A stretch of DNA of 64,000 nucleotides from Tillandsia leiboldiana (GCA_029204045.2 CM055062.1:4634648-4698647); one strand, 5' to 3'. Counted from the first letter of the stretch, positions 33,738-46,225 are shown. Notes: a model not told the origin generated them from the sequence alone. Program-made: numbers and translations.

Positions 33738-34907
33738 ATGACGCACCGGTTCCTCACGACATTAAAACAGTTCAACTATTCATCGACCGTTTCATCTGGC
33801 TTTTGTCAATACTGTGCTAAATCAGCCACTAATAATTCAGGTTCTGATCTATGAAATTGTTCATGAAATTTACGCTCTAATTTGTCCCAATCCTAGACTG
33901 AATTCGTTGGTATATACCAGGTAAATGCCATTTTGGTTAGCGACATATTGAACAAACTTAATTTTAAAAATGGGTCATCGACCGTCCTTCGGCATTGAGC
34001 TGTGAACCTCGCTACATGTTCATCTGTGTTCTCAACTTCGTCACCCGAGAACTTTTCAAATTTTGACATCTTCCAATTTGCCAGATAAATGCTCTACATC
34101 CACATTTGTGGGATAAGGAGATATAAAAACTGGCCGCATTGCCAGCCTTGTCCCTACACCGAAGATGTTCCTTATCATCTCCTCTATTTGCACATAAAGC
34201 TCATTATTTGTTGTTGCCGAGATAAGCATTCTTGGCTGGTCCTGCTTGAGGCAAAATATTCGACACTGGTTTTTGAGGTTGTCTTCTATGTAGGCTCTGC
34301 CCCCCATCCTTCATACCACTGATATGGGGCTGGTAAGCCGATAGAGGAGGAGGAGGTGGTAGACCCAAGCAACCTCTTGTTGATGGTCGATGCTCGTGTT
34401 CAACGGCTTGTATCTCGCCTGAAGTGGGGCTATTTGTGGCTACACTGCTCTCTGCGGTTGTGCTGCTTGAAATGGTGCCATTTGCGACTACACGACTCCT
34501 TATGGTTGTGCTATCGCCATTACCGACATCCCTGGAGTTGGTTGAATTGGCAAATTTTGGTTTATCGTAAGGGGTCCCTATGGACCTCTATTATGTTGCT
34601 TGTTCTTAGCTAATAACTATCCAATCCAAGCGATGTTTTCATTTGATGCCATTATAGCACCCAACACCACGTCTAGGCGTGTGTTGTTCTATTGACTGCT
34701 CTAGTATAGTATATACAATACTTGGGTCATTTGCCTGAGAGCACTTACTAGACACGGCTCTTGTTGAGCCAATTGTCCGCTATTCTTTAGTGGTGCCGGT
34801 AGCGCCGGTGGATGCTCATTGGCATCTTCGGTAGTACTAGTTTGGTCATCCCCTGAAGAACTAAGAATGACTCTATTGTAGAGATTCAAGCCATTGTCAT
34901 CAACCAT
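33738..34907 (-). pseudogene. Tat-like gypsy gag pseudogene, minus strand
   Basis: N-terminal part at 34,907-34,701 starts MVDDNGLNLYNRVILSSSGD. The middle part (34,307-34,056) reads GGRAYIEDNLKNQCRIF and later MRPVFISPYPTNVDVEHL. The core from about 34,085 leftward reads FEKFSGDEVENTDEHVARF, DPFLKLSLFNMSLTKMAF then TWYIPTN, DWDKLERKFHEQFH and KPDETVDE. This matches Retrotrans_gag (PF03732 type): K-F-K-F-G, HV--F, L-LF--SL---A--WY, W--LE--F---F, PDE--EY. Several stops and at least one frameshift break it. No protease or RT follows in the 600 bp to the left, so the element was probably gag-only or heavily deleted. Confidence 0.75.
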
Positions 34908-34971
34908 TAGTAATTAAATCAAAGACTGGATTGGTGTTTACCTGAGTGTCCCACTGAGTGTACCAAAAAAT

Positions 34972-35702
34972 TGTTGTGCTCAAATCGAAGTCGGACCATT
35001 AACCAACCCTGGTCGTTGATCGATTCTCTACTTGACCCTCTAAGTACACTCAAACTCAAGCGATCAGGTTGAGGAGGGATCGGCTCAGTCGAATTTTTCT
35101 CAATTTCATGGATTGGGAATTGAATTCTTAGGAAGAGGTGAATCGGCTCTACGAAGATTCGACTAAATGAGTCGAATCGATGGTATTGAAAAAGTGCCTG
35201 CGAGTAATGCGCTCACCTTGCCGAAGACTCGGTCGTATGAACCGACTCGGTTGTATTTAAAAAGAACAGGAAACTTAGGTTACAAGTAATCTAGTCCTAC
35301 TAAAAGCTATAAGAAAGTTGTAAATGCAGGAAAAGTGAGGCTACGAGCTAGACTACTCCTAAAAAGCTGTAGATGCAGAAAGATAAGTGTAATTGAAATT
35401 ACAGTGGTCTCTGTTGAAGGGTGAAAGACCTCTATTACATACTTTGACATTAATATTTATAGTAATCTCCTATCAGTTCTTATTATTGGTAGGCTCTCGT
35501 AGTTGATAATGTGTCTCGCGTTGTGGGGAAGTACTGTACCCACGTCCGTGAAAATCGCATCCCACATTCCAACTGTTCCTACTTAAAGTCTTTTCATCTT
35601 TAGGCGTTCTTTACTCGGCTCATAGTGCACCACGTGTCTTTGTCCCATTCGCTCATGCGTGGGCCGAGCCGTCTACCACATGGCACAATTTTTCGTGCAC
35701 CA
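34972..35702 (-). mobile_element. Tat-like 5' LTR, 731 bp
   Basis: The plus-strand text runs TGTTGTGCTCAAATCG to TTTTTCGTGCACCA. On its left, on the minus strand, AATTTTTTGGTACACTCAGT then GGGAC resembles the junction of Tat-lineage elements (TTTTTGGCGCC--CTGTGGGAC type). Serial TCGGCTC / GACTCGG motifs and CTACTCCTAAAAA are shared with the solo LTR at 11,104-12,115. Confidence 0.7.
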
Positions 35703-35956
35703 AGTTGTTTTCTTAATTGATAAAATAGTGATGAACATAGTGAAACTTAAAATTAGGACTATTTGCCCACATTCTAAGTTAACTAACCAACCTTTTTAAA
35801 ACGTTTAAACTTCCAAAATAGTGCTTTAATGTTCTATATTTGCTTAGTAACGTACGCATAACAACATTTAACTTTATCAATTCTAGTAGCCCTCTAGTTG
35901 TTGGAGCGAAAGTGATATTATAGGTTTAAGTATTCACAATTTTGTTTTATTGAGTC
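35703..35956. other. Short unassigned DNA between two LTRs
   Basis: 254 bp without terminal repeats, ORFs or similarity to other parts of the window. Possibly original host sequence. Confidence 0.4.
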
Positions 35957-38273
35957 TGTCACACCTCGGGCCCCAGCAGAAACCTACCCGGTATGTGCAC
36001 AGACCTGCCGTGTGCACAAGATACCCCCTAGTACACGAAAAGCGCCTACAACAATGAATCGAAAAGTAAGCAATAAACTCTTCCTACTAGTAATTGGAGC
36101 ATATGAGTAACTAAACTAAATATAAAAGAAGTAGAAATAACTACAACCATATAAGATATAATACAAGATAAATACAATAAGAGGTCCCCTCAACAGTACA
36201 TCCTACTAAAAATATGGGTGGTCTCTCTCTAACACATAACAAGTACACCTCTCCGACAAAACAAAAAGGAAAGTGCCTCAGGTCCACCTCCAGTGGCACG
36301 AAGAGGTCACTTTGGCTATGTGCGATCCCCTTGCCGCAGTCTCGAGCCTCTCCCGCTATGGATGGCTCTGAAATAAAAATAACAAACCAATGAGGGTGAG
36401 AACTATTAGTCAACAGTTCCCAGTAGGTAAGCCGCCGAGAGAAGCGAAATACACCACTAGGTCAACTGAGGTAAAGATAGTATAACCGTTGAAAGAAAAT
36501 GCAGCTACATAAATAACTAAAATAAAATAACTCTACTACTATCATACCTCTATGCTCAAGTACATAAAATAACATGTATGAGGCTATACTGCTAACATGA
36601 ATGTCCAGCACTATGAATGCATCATTTATATTTTGATGTTCAACGTCAAGTTCAATTCACTTTTTAAAGACTTTCATTAAGTGAGTCTTAGCTTGTGCCA
36701 CGTTTGATGGTCTCGTGGTAACACCCCCCTAGGGAGCTATGTCTACCCCACGGCGGCTTAATCGTCACTCAATCCCGCACGGTGAGACTCCGGAGTGTCG
36801 GCTTAGAGGGAGCGACCCTACCAAGTTTGAGCAAATGAGCACAATCGACAAGTAAGCAAAGTCCCGATCATCGTGTCTTAAATATGAAATATCAACTTCG
36901 ACCTTTAGGTCGGAATGCAATGTCTCATACATAATATTGGCAATGTCTTACTCGTTGAAAGAGTCTAGCATACATTAGTTGTCATCATGTCTCAAATATA
37001 AAATCTCATTATTTTTCTCTTGGTTATACAAGTTTAAAAGTTTTCTACTTGTATATCAACTATATTAGGTGCTCATAATATCCTAGTGTATATGGCCATA
37101 GGCATATCATGTCCCAACTTTTCTATAGCATGTATAGATATTCTCTACTCATGTAACAACTTGCAAAAATACAAAAATTAATTACTATTCAATTCCTTCT
37201 GAAAGTGTCCATGCACATACAATATATACCTACACTATATAGAGTATGAAATTTCTTACACATGAATGGGTCCAAATATATACTTAAAAATTATAATAAA
37301 TCAAACGATGTATGTTTAATATAACAATCATACCCTAAAAGTCTAAAGAAGACATAGAAAGAGTTCATCTATTTCAGTGAGGTCAAACCCACCGGATAGT
37401 TGTCAAATTTTTGTGGGAGATCAAATCTAAATTGTCCATTAGTTCTCTTATAACCTAAGACAAATTTCCAAATGATCAAAATACTACAAAAAGCTCACCA
37501 CAACATTTTTCAAAAATTATAAGAAAAATGGGTGAAAAATACCTTGGATCAAGGAAAACTTGCTCACGAAATCAAAGTGATGGGGCTTCAAATCCAACCT
37601 ATAAGAGTGTTTTACACCTATCAATTTCAATCCAAAAGCTCTAAATCAAAAAGGCCCAAAAATAAATCCTAATTTTTGAAAAATTAGGTTTCCACCAAGA
37701 AATCCCATAAAAGTTGCAAAAGATAGGTTTCTAACCTTACTTAAGCTCAAATCCCATCTTGAAAATGCTAAGAAAGGAATTTAGGGATCCAAATCTCCTT
37801 CTTCTTCAAGGTTTAGCTTCCCTCCAAGTCCTACGTACAAGCCCTAATAGTGGAGAGGAAGAGGAAGAAAAAAAAAATAAGGATTAGAAAAGATTTGAAG
37901 AGGAAAACTAAAGAAAAAGCGAGAGGAAACTCATTTCTCTCACTCTCTTGCAATTCTCCAAATGAGGGGAGGAAGAGTGAAGAGAAAGGGTTTTATTGTA
38001 TATTGTAACAATATCTCCATAAGCCCATAAAAGAAGAGAAATTGCAACGCATAGAAGACTACCCAGACTGCCAAGGTCCGGACCCTTCCTGAAGGTTAGG
38101 ACCCCGAAAGGTCAACAATCACCTGTGTAGCGAAGGTCCAAACTCTCCATCCAAGGTTCGGACCCCGTAGCTAGGATTCCAAGTTGCTCGCTGAAGGTTT
38201 GGACGACCTCGAAACCCAAAACTCATTTTTTTAGAATTTTTTTAAAATTTTAGTTTTACGCCAATTTGCTTTT
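35957..38273 (-). mobile_element. Gypsy LTR, second copy of the 7.1-14.0 kb family, truncated
   Basis: It starts TGTCACACCTCGGGCCCCAG without a primer site on the left (a 3' LTR or solo LTR). It follows the split LTR at 7133-14029 block by block: TAAAAGAAGTAGAAATAACT, TTCCCAGTAGGTAAGCCGCC, GGAGCTATG--TACCCCACGG, GGAGCGACCCTACCAA, AGTCCCGATCATCGTGTCT. Homology stops near 38,273, where the next plus-strand LTR seems to begin, about 75 bp short of the other copy's end. It is uninterrupted and so serves as the reference for the two insertions in the first copy. Confidence 0.8.
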
Positions 38274-38929
38274 GAAAACAGCAATACTCGAGAATTTTAA
38301 ATCCGAAAATTTAATTAAGTTAATTTTCTTTATACTATTTGAATTTTGAGCCTGAGAAAAACTGATTTTGGATCTAGGCCCCATCTCGACGAAATAAAAT
38401 CGTCACTGCGATGAGATCGTCAAGCTGAAAACGGTGGTGCGATCGGATTAGAAATTCGATATCTGTATCTTTCGGAATCGCAAATTTTGCGAAAAGTCGG
38501 ACTGAATAATCAGTTATGATGATTTCGGGTAAATCGAATCAGTTTCTCTATAAAATCTTTATAACCGGCTATTTTGAAAAAGGTTGGTTCTGTGGCACGT
38601 TTTTCAAAATTTTTAGTTAGGATTTGAAATTCCACTACAATTTGATAAAGCAATCTTGACTTGGGGGCATATTGGTCATTTGACCAATTGTGATAAGGGG
38701 ATTAGGATTAGGACTTAAAGAGGAATTAGCTCTAATCCATCGTCTTCCCCTTCTTCACAGCCACCATGGAACCCCGCATTTGCTGGAGAAGAAACTGGTC
38801 GGGCTTCCTCTCCCTTCCTTTCTTTTCTCTCTTTGCTTTCCCCTCCTCTTTTCTTCTCTTCTCCCTTCTCCCACTCATTTTTTCTTGTTTTCTTGGGTGG
38901 ATGCCCTAGTTGCTGCTCTATATGCCATC

Positions 38930-39440
38930 GTCGCCGCACGCGCTCAGCGTGCGTGCCGCGTGCCTCCTGCCGCGCGCCCAGCGCGCGGCGCCCCCGCCCC
39001 CGCCCCCGTGCTGCTGCCGCCCGCCCAGCACGCGGTGCCCTCACCCCCGCGCTGCTACCATGCGTGTCGCCCTACTTGCACTGCTGCCGCGCGCCCAGTG
39101 CGTGCCGCCCTGCCTGCACTGCTGCCGCGCGCCCAGCGCGCGCCACCACTGTTATTGTGCTCCCCCTGCTGCAGCGTCGTCGCGGCTGCAGCGCCGCCCT
39201 TGCTGCCGCGCCTACGGGTGTGCCGCGCGCTACCCCTGTTGCGGCACTGCTCTTGCTGCCGCGCCAACGCGTGTGCCGTGCGCCGCCTGTACCTCTATCT
39301 CGCGCCTTGCGCGCCGCCCCCCCTGCCGTGCGCCCGCACTTCGCGCGCAACGCTGCCGCTCAACCTGCACTGTTTGCGTCGCCGCTTTGTTACCCGCGCC
39401 GTGCGTCACCTAGGCTGCGCTGCCCCACCCTTGCGGTGCC
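38930..39440. repeat. GC-rich degenerate tandem repeat within the LTR
   Basis: CTGCTGCCGCGCGCCCAGCG-type units recur irregularly (near 38,968, 39,010, 39,080, 39,120). Frames stay open on both strands because stop codons are rare at this composition. Confidence 0.75.
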
Positions 39441-40304
39441 TTTCAAGATGAATTTTTATTTAATTACTTTTTGGGTAGCGTTATAGATTTTTGTGGAGCC
39501 GAAGTTGTCCGAATTTCGTCGTGGCCACTGCAGCAGCGTCGCTCACCGACCGATTCACCGTCTGTTTCTCCGCTGAGCATCGTGCTGCCTCCCTGATCAT
39601 CCGAGAAACCAGCACAAGTCCGGTCTAATAGCAGATTATCCCAACGAAGCGGTCGCCGTTCGACTCTCACATTCGGGACTGCGGTACATCGTTTTGCAAC
39701 CCGAATACTCATTCGGCCATTGATTCTCTGACATGTGTGTACGGTACACCCCGAAATTTCCTCCTGTGGCCCATAATATTTTTATCATGCATTAATTGCT
39801 ATGAGATTAGTGGACAATAATTCTTAGCGAACCATTTTCGCATAAATTGTCTTTTAGTGTAAGTAATTACATCGGCGGATTACCGAAAATTCCGGCGGAT
39901 CCCGGGACTTCAGTGAAGTTCTCAATTCAGTTTTTTGTACACCTTGAGTCTGTGGGGTGGGTATGAGTGAGTTGTTTTGACAGTTGGTTGTGATTTAGGC
40001 CCGAGCACCCAGGAGCCTTCTCGCCCATTGAGCAGCAGATTCCAGGACCGCCTGAGTTGAGGTGGGTATTCCGATTCAGGCATTGGTATAGTGTAACCTT
40101 TTGGGTACCGTGGTTGATTGAACCCTTTGGTTATCTTGCTAGCCCTTCTTCAGCTTTTCTGCTCTATGATCTATCTTGCTTATTGTGACATACCATGATG
40201 TTCAGTGTAGTTGACACTCTTAGCATCCTTATGATTCATACCTATTTTGCATATATATGCCACGTTTAGTGTTAGTAAACACTCCTATTCGTTCTTGCTA
40301 GATA

Positions 40305-40780
40305 TCTCTTGCTGCTACATTCGGTCGCCTGTCGTATGTTTGAATTTTTTTACATGTAGAGTAGGAGGATATCATTGTCATTATGACATTGCTTGGCATC
40401 GAGAATATAGATGATCTAATTCGGTAATCTACGATTTGCTGGATCTTGACTCGTTTCCATTTCATGAGTTAATTATGACTTACTAGTCACTTAGTGATAT
40501 ATCTCCTACTGCTACATTTGTATCCTATCATTATTTCTGAATTACCATGCATGATAGAGTAAAAGGACATTATTATCACTATGATATTCGTTGACACTAT
40601 GATTTATCACTACTTTACATCTATATACCATGATTCCCTCAGTGTAGTTGACGCTCGCAGCCTTTGTGTGTTTGATGTCTCCTACTGCTACCCTTTTGTC
40701 ATTAATTTTTGTTCTGATTTATTATTGCATGATAAAGTAGGAGGATACGTGTTATCATGGCATTTACTAGCACTGTGTTT
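40305..40780. repeat. Three degenerate repeats of about 100 bp within the LTR
   Basis: Each copy runs from ATCTC(C/T)T(A/G)CTGCTAC through CATG(A/T)AGAGTA(A/G)-AGGA to a TTATCA-type tail. They start near 40,305, 40,497 and 40,673, about 180-190 bp apart. Confidence 0.65.
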
Positions 40781-41752
40781 GACTCTGAATCCTGTTTGGG
40801 AGTTCTCGGCTATTCGCCGTGTTTCTGGTCTTCTGACCGCGAACTTGAGCATCTGCATTGAGATCACCATGCACTAGCTGTACATTTTTACGTACACCAA
40901 CGGACTAGCCCCCGTTTTGGTGTTCTTTACCGGTAGAGTGGTCTATGAGACCCGTGAGCCCGTTTTACATGGCTGCACCTATGGGATCGGGTGATATTGA
41001 GCCCCTTTTTATTAGTCAGCAGGTGTGGGGTACATGTCAGACTTGGTTCGGCACTAGCCTGGGACACATGATTGGGTATTTTACCTTATCAGTTATGTTG
41101 ATGCATGTTCACCTTTACTGCTTCAATACTTGTTTTACAGTTATTGATCCATACTTGATTCACAGATATCACTCTGTACATGCCTTACAGTTATTGCTTC
41201 CGTACTAGTTTTTCCTACTGATTATTATCACCTTTTGATTATTGTATACCGGTACGTACGACTTGCTCGTCTCCGGCTCATTGTACACACTGGGATACAT
41301 TCAATTGTATCTGACACCCTTTGGTGACACCATTTCAGGTTCGTCAGGTAGTGGGATGTCGAGACGACGATGTGAGGATTCCGTGATAGAACTGTCCCTT
41401 GATGCTAGCTATATAGCTGGCCAGTATCAGTTATTATCAGTGTTCTTTTACTATATTCAAGATTTAGTAGCTCTTGATTATTGTTAGTTGTGGATTATGT
41501 ATTTGGTTTATTTAATTATTGACTATTTGTTTAGTAGTTTAACTGTTAGTTGTAAACTTTGATTGCATAGATGGTATATTTGTACTTGTCTAGCTGAGCG
41601 CGTACTGGGAAGACTCTGTCCGTTTGGGCTGAGAATTTTCTTTACGCGTGGCGGATCTGTTCACGTCTTGGAGTCATGTTTCGAACTCTGATTTTATATT
41701 TTTTTTTAAAAAAATTAACAGCTTTTCAAAACTCGGGGCGTGATAGATTTTA

Positions 41753-41765
41753 TGGTATCAGAGCC
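41753..41765 (+). other. Primer-binding site (initiator tRNA-Met), perfect
   Basis: TGGTATCAGAGCC, 7 nt after the LTR end, which fixes this element as plus-strand. Confidence 0.9.
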
Positions 41766-42421
41766 TAGGTATATAGTACCTAGGATTTGGTTAGGATTGA
41801 ACCCAAAGATGACTTGTGATGTACGTGAGAGCGCGGGGTATCTGTTTAGAGGTTAGGAACTCAAGTGTTTATTCACTATTGAATTGTTTCCTAACCTGGT
41901 TGTTATAGCTACAAGCGGTGTTCGCACGCGCTTTGTACTTAGTGATGAAAGTAGGTGCAGTGTTAGCCGCGACTGTGGTACGGGTCGTCGTCTCATTATT
42001 TTCAGTAGAGCCAAAGGGCTCGGATATTTTGCAGCGGTTAGAGGATCAGCTCACCACTTTAGTTGGGTTAGACCAGCAGATGGCTCAGGAGTAAATGGCT
42101 GCTATTATTGCACCGGCCCCACCACTAATCCTAGTTCTTGGAAGAGTTATTGATCCTCCGGTTGTCCTCGCGCCACATGGGATGATGACCACTGTCGCAG
42201 CATGAGTACCGGAACTATGCCAGTAGCTGCTATTGTTGGTGATTTCCACGATCATAACTATCGGGATGGCTATGAGGTTAGTGATTCTGTTGCTACAGAT
42301 GAAGTGATTCCGACGTCACTTAATCAATGCAAGCCCTCGATCAGGTGTATCTTGACCCTGATCTTTGAGATTCAGCTTTTGAGTCATGAATTGTTCTGGT
42401 GAAAGTGGTGGTAACAGTGAG
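41766..42421 (+). pseudogene. Gypsy leader and gag remnant, cut by the LARD insertion
   Basis: A leader with a hairpin (41851-41896) is followed by a weak gag N-terminus reading EPKGSDILQRLEDQLTTLVG then LDQQMAQE and a stop. This is compatible with the coiled-coil start of gypsy gag but not diagnostic. The text continues to GTGAG at 42,417-42,421, the left target duplication of the 19-kb insertion, and resumes at 61,392. The strand agrees with the integrase fragment at 62.9-63.2 kb, so both probably belong to one old element. Confidence 0.5.
41851..41896 (+). promoter_or_regulatory. Leader hairpin of the plus-strand element
   Basis: GGTTAGGAA (41851-41859) pairs perfectly with TTCCTAACC (41888-41896) around a 28-nt loop that can form a small inner GTG/CAC stem. 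It lies about 90 nt after the primer site. Possible leader RNA structure; no second copy was found. Confidence 0.35.
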
Positions 42422-43178
42422 TGTCACGCCCCGGGGTCGAAACTGCGACCCGGCTCGCCAACAGATCCGCCACCTATGCCAAACCCGCATAGGTGAAGCG
42501 TCATACCTGCAAGAAAAGTACTACAGCTAAACAGATATCAGAGCTATAAATAAAAATCTGCTGTATAACTAAATCAATCACTGTACAACTGGGAATAACA
42601 CAACAATGTCCGTCTCCCAAAAATGATAATCATGCAGAATCCTCATATACAAACTCAGAACTCAACCGGGAGGTATCTCCAATAAATACATCAGTGTACA
42701 GGCTCTCAATACATAACAATCCTCACTACAACAGTCTCTCAAAGGAGGAAAATAAAATAACTAATCTACTGAAGCTCTCCTCTGAAGGGGTACCGCTACA
42801 CTCCAACGACGGGTAGGGAACTAGCTCGCGACTCCCTCGCCTCGGTCAGAAGGATCAGCAACAGGAACAACAGGAACTGGAGTAGAAGTTCCTGTGGGAA
42901 AAGACACCACGACGGGTGTGAGAACTACGTCCCAAGTAGTTCTCAGTGGGTGCCGCCAACAAGCCCGACGGTCTGCCCACTAAGTCCACTAGAGGCATAA
43001 AGTAACAAAAACAGTGCTGTAAGGAAAGCTGGGAAAAGTAAACTCTACAGCTACTATGCCTCTATCTAGATGCTCAAAGAGTGGGACAGAAAGAACATGA
43101 TGCCACAACTAACTCTCATCTCTGATCACTCAATCTGAACTGACTGCCTCCTCGGGTCCAGTCAAGCCTGCGCCAACC

Positions 43179-43298
43179 TACTGCCGTTACGTCCCTGAGG
43201 AGCGGACTTACGTAGGATCTACTGCCGTTACGTCCCGGAGGAGCGGACTTACGTAGGATCTACTGCCGTTACGTCCCGGAGGAGCGGACTTACGTAGG
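43179..43298. repeat. 41-bp minisatellite, three units, in each LARD LTR
   Basis: Unit TACTGCCGTTACGTCCCGGA then GGAGCGGACTTACGTAGGATC, at 43179, 43220 and 43261 (last unit shortened). The same array occurs in LTR 2 (near 49,656 and again near 51,476) and LTR 3 (near 57,950). Absent spacers and a fixed copy number rule out CRISPR. Confidence 0.92.
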
Positions 43299-43791
43299 GC
43301 GTCCATGACTGCTAACACCAGCACAGCCAGAGGGACAAATGCAACGACAAGTCGCGATAGAAAAGCTCAATCTCACGCCGGTATAACAACCCGGTCTCGC
43401 CTACTCCGGAGTGGCACTCGAGGGGAGCGACCCGCTCGAGTAAAAAGTAACCCATCTCAAGTATCTCTGTAAAGTATCTCTGTCAAGCTCAAATGTGGCT
43501 CATGCAGGCTATGATCCCCGATCAAACAGATCGGTAACTCCAAGCTCAAAGCACAACTCAGTCGGAAAAAGAACCTCGACTCGAACAGGAATAGCTCGAC
43601 ACACTCTCACAGCTATGTCGGAGAACCCTCAACGACTCAATCTGATAAATGCACGACCATGGCTGAGTCGGGAAACCTCCACGACTCGATCTGCCAGAAC
43701 CCCAAGATCCTCAAGGCTAAGTGGGAGAACCACCTCCACCACTAAATCAGAGAAACAACCTCTAGATCACACTCTGCCAACTCATGGCACC

Positions 43792-43930
43792 AAGTCGCAT
43801 CCACTGCGAGAAACTGTCTCAACAGGCCAAACAGGCCAAACGTCGCATCTACTGCGAACAACTGCCTCAACAGGCCGACATCGCATCCACTGCGAACAGC
43901 TGACTCAACAGGCCAAACAGGCCGAACATC
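43792..43930. repeat. Imperfect 45-bp-class repeats in the LTR
   Basis: GTCGCATCCACTGCGAGAAA, GTCGCATCTACTGCGAACAA and ATCGCATCCACTGCGAACAG each precede CTCAACAGGCC text. Present in all LTR copies. Confidence 0.85.
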
Positions 43931-45736
43931 TCAACCACTGACCCAATGAAGGGTTCGGGAACACCGAAAGACTAGAACCTACAACCCAAATCAAACAAGA
44001 ACAGGCTCTAGGCATAGCCTCTCGTTGTTCTCGTCCCAAGAAAAGGCAGACCTTAGAACCCAGACCACTCGAATCATCTCGGTGGTTAATTTATAGGAAA
44101 AACTGTGACATTTCTTACTGAAGCCATCTGATCTGTAAGAAATCCATATTTAATGATTTTTAGTTCTGCTTAGGAAAACAGTTGAAACCAAGTTTTATAT
44201 CTAAGCCTCGAAGGGCTAATGCCTTCGTCCAATCAAACAGGAACAGACTCAGGCGACCCTACGATGCTTGGAAGAAAATATTTGGTTGACAAAAATCATA
44301 TGTGTGTCCAAAAAGGTTCTGGGTTTAAGGTTCTGCTAACACTGATCTACCGCTGCCACTAGCACAGCGACGACAGATAAAACAAGAAAAATAAAACATC
44401 TCGGGACCGCCGTCTACCCAAACGGCTCCCGCTACAGATGAACAACCAACTACATCTACCAGACGCCACTCTGCTCCCAAGCACGAGTGTAACATGCATC
44501 CCACACTAAAAGATAACTCCTGACCACTCGGCCCACTACCCGGGCGAGGAAGAACACTATGTCCAGGAAAGATAGAAGTGTGGATGTCTAAAGCAGAAAT
44601 AACCCTAGCCCAAGTGAGGGTTTTCTACCAGTCTGGTTACACATGCAATCATATGACAGGGGTGCTAGGTCAAATTCCAAGATAACAATAATCAACAGCT
44701 TGTAGGGAAGGACAATAAATACATGATGATCTATCAACATCAGGAACATCAATTCCTATAATCTAGCATGCTATATAAAACACATCTATAACATGCAAGT
44801 CCCTACACAGATAGAATTAATGCACAGTCCATAGGTCGTGAAGACAAGGCCACCCACCTGAAAATGCTGACTGTCCGGAGTTCCACAGCTGAAAATACCC
44901 AGAATCCCAAATCTCCAACTCCAACGGGTCCAGCAATACCCGCAAACTCTACTGGGTACAACATACAGTCCAAAGTTACACTTAAACCCCATAAATACCC
45001 AAATAATCACACTCTGAAATTCAGCCTCAAAGATGTCCATTTTTCACCTGCAGATAAGGCTCCAAAAATTCTGAAATAAATATCACAGCGATCGTCTCGT
45101 CGAGACCTTCGAAACGGGTACCTGCACGTTCAATTCCGAGCCCCGTAGGCCGAGTTACAAATTCCACAGTACAGGTGTGCAAACACTCACAACCACACAA
45201 CTGTAAAACTCTGCACAGTAAAAGGGGAAACAGTATACCTTCGGGCAAGCCTCAGAAAAATCCCAAAAAAATACGATGATAATCCTCGCGACGAGTAGAT
45301 CCAAAAAGTGTATAGGCTCGTCTCGATCTGATGCTCGAGTGCGGAGATAAAATTCCGGCAAGCCTCCGCTGTCCAGAATTCCACCAGCAAAACAGTGGCT
45401 CAGAAATGCCTCGTAAACCGTGCCAAGAACTCAGAATCAATCAAGGTGATCAACACGGAAATCGAAGGCGTACCTCTCGTGATTCCAACGCCGCAGAAAT
45501 CGTCCAAAAATACTGACGGAGTAGCTCTGTGGACCTCTCAGATCGAACTGCGACGATAACGGGCCTCCGATGAAAGATCGCCACACTGCGCTCCGATGCC
45601 GAAGTCGTCGACGCCGCGGCTTCCAAAAAATCCGGGCCTCTGCCAGAAGATGCGCAGCACAAAGTTCTACAACTTTCCTAAAGGGGCCATGGGCAGGGGA
45701 GCTCGGGAAAGGGGGCAAAAAGCCTCAGCCAACTGC

Positions 45737-45748
45737 CTATTTATAGGC
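45737..45748 (-). promoter_or_regulatory. TATA box of LARD LTR 1
   Basis: CCTATTTATAGG, sense TATAAATAGG. It is 872 bp inside the LTR start. Equivalent sites: 54027-54038 in LTR 2 and 60507-60518 in LTR 3 (first C changed to T). Confidence 0.7.
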
Positions 45749-45869
45749 CCAGCCCGAAAAATCCAGATTTTGGACTTTTGGCCCAAAGTTCGGGCGCCCG
45801 GGGTATTCAGGCTGCTACAGTAACGGGCCCGGCCCTTTACTGTGCGCGCCCGAATCCCTCACGGGCCGC

Positions 45870-46225
45870 TACGTGGCCCAGACGCGCTCCCCGCGCCCGG
45901 CGCACGTGCGCCCGCGAACCGCGCGACGCCACGTGTCCCGACACGTGGACGTGCGCGGCTGCGCCCGACCAACCACGGGGCGCCACGTGGCGCCCCCACG
46001 TCGCCCCCGACCGCGCCCACGCCGCGCCCACGTGCGCGACCGCGCCTCCCGCTGCCGCACGTCGGGCACGCGCCCCGAGGCACCAGCCTCCCGCCGCGTG
46101 GACCGCGCGCACCAGAACCCGCCAACCAAAGTCCGCCACGCGTCCGCACCCGGTCCACCGTGCACCCGCGCCACTGCGTGGACCGCGCGTGCAGCGCCGG
46201 CCAACCGGAGCTCGCCACGTGGCCC
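45870..46225. promoter_or_regulatory. GC-rich U3 with six CACGTG G-boxes
   Basis: CACGTG at 45903, 45930, 45942, 45984, 46029 and 46216, upstream of the TATA box on the sense strand. G-boxes are bound by plant bZIP and bHLH factors. LTR 3 has lost the last one (CATGTG) and gained one near 60,642 (TACGTG to CACGTG). Confidence 0.7.

Larger units (their letters stand above)
38274..41745 (+). mobile_element. Gypsy 5' LTR, plus orientation, about 3.5 kb
   Basis: The end is AACTCGGGGCGTGATA (41745), 7 nt before a perfect primer site. The start is set near TGAAAACAGCAATACTCGAG because homology to the preceding LTR ends there; this edge is uncertain. A TATA-like CTCTATAAAATC lies near 38,545. It contains a GC-rich repeat block (38,930-39,440) and three degenerate repeats (40,305-40,780). 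The long frames inside (for example 38,690-39,451, 253 codons) are Ala/Arg/Pro/Cys-rich by composition and I do not take them as proteins. Confidence 0.6.

Noticed and set aside
38690..39486. 217-253 codon frames rich in Ala, Arg, Pro and Cys
   Set aside because: Low-complexity GC-rich repeat inside a gypsy LTR; overlapping frames are open in several phases and no motif is visible.
43179..43298. Regular direct repeats resembling a CRISPR array
   Set aside because: Contiguous 41-bp units with no spacers, in a plant LTR.
43495..43941. 148-codon Thr/Ser/Arg-rich frame, repeated at 58,266-58,712
   Set aside because: It lies in LARD R/U5 and is identical only because the LTRs are copies. It is broken in LTR 2 and antisense to the element.
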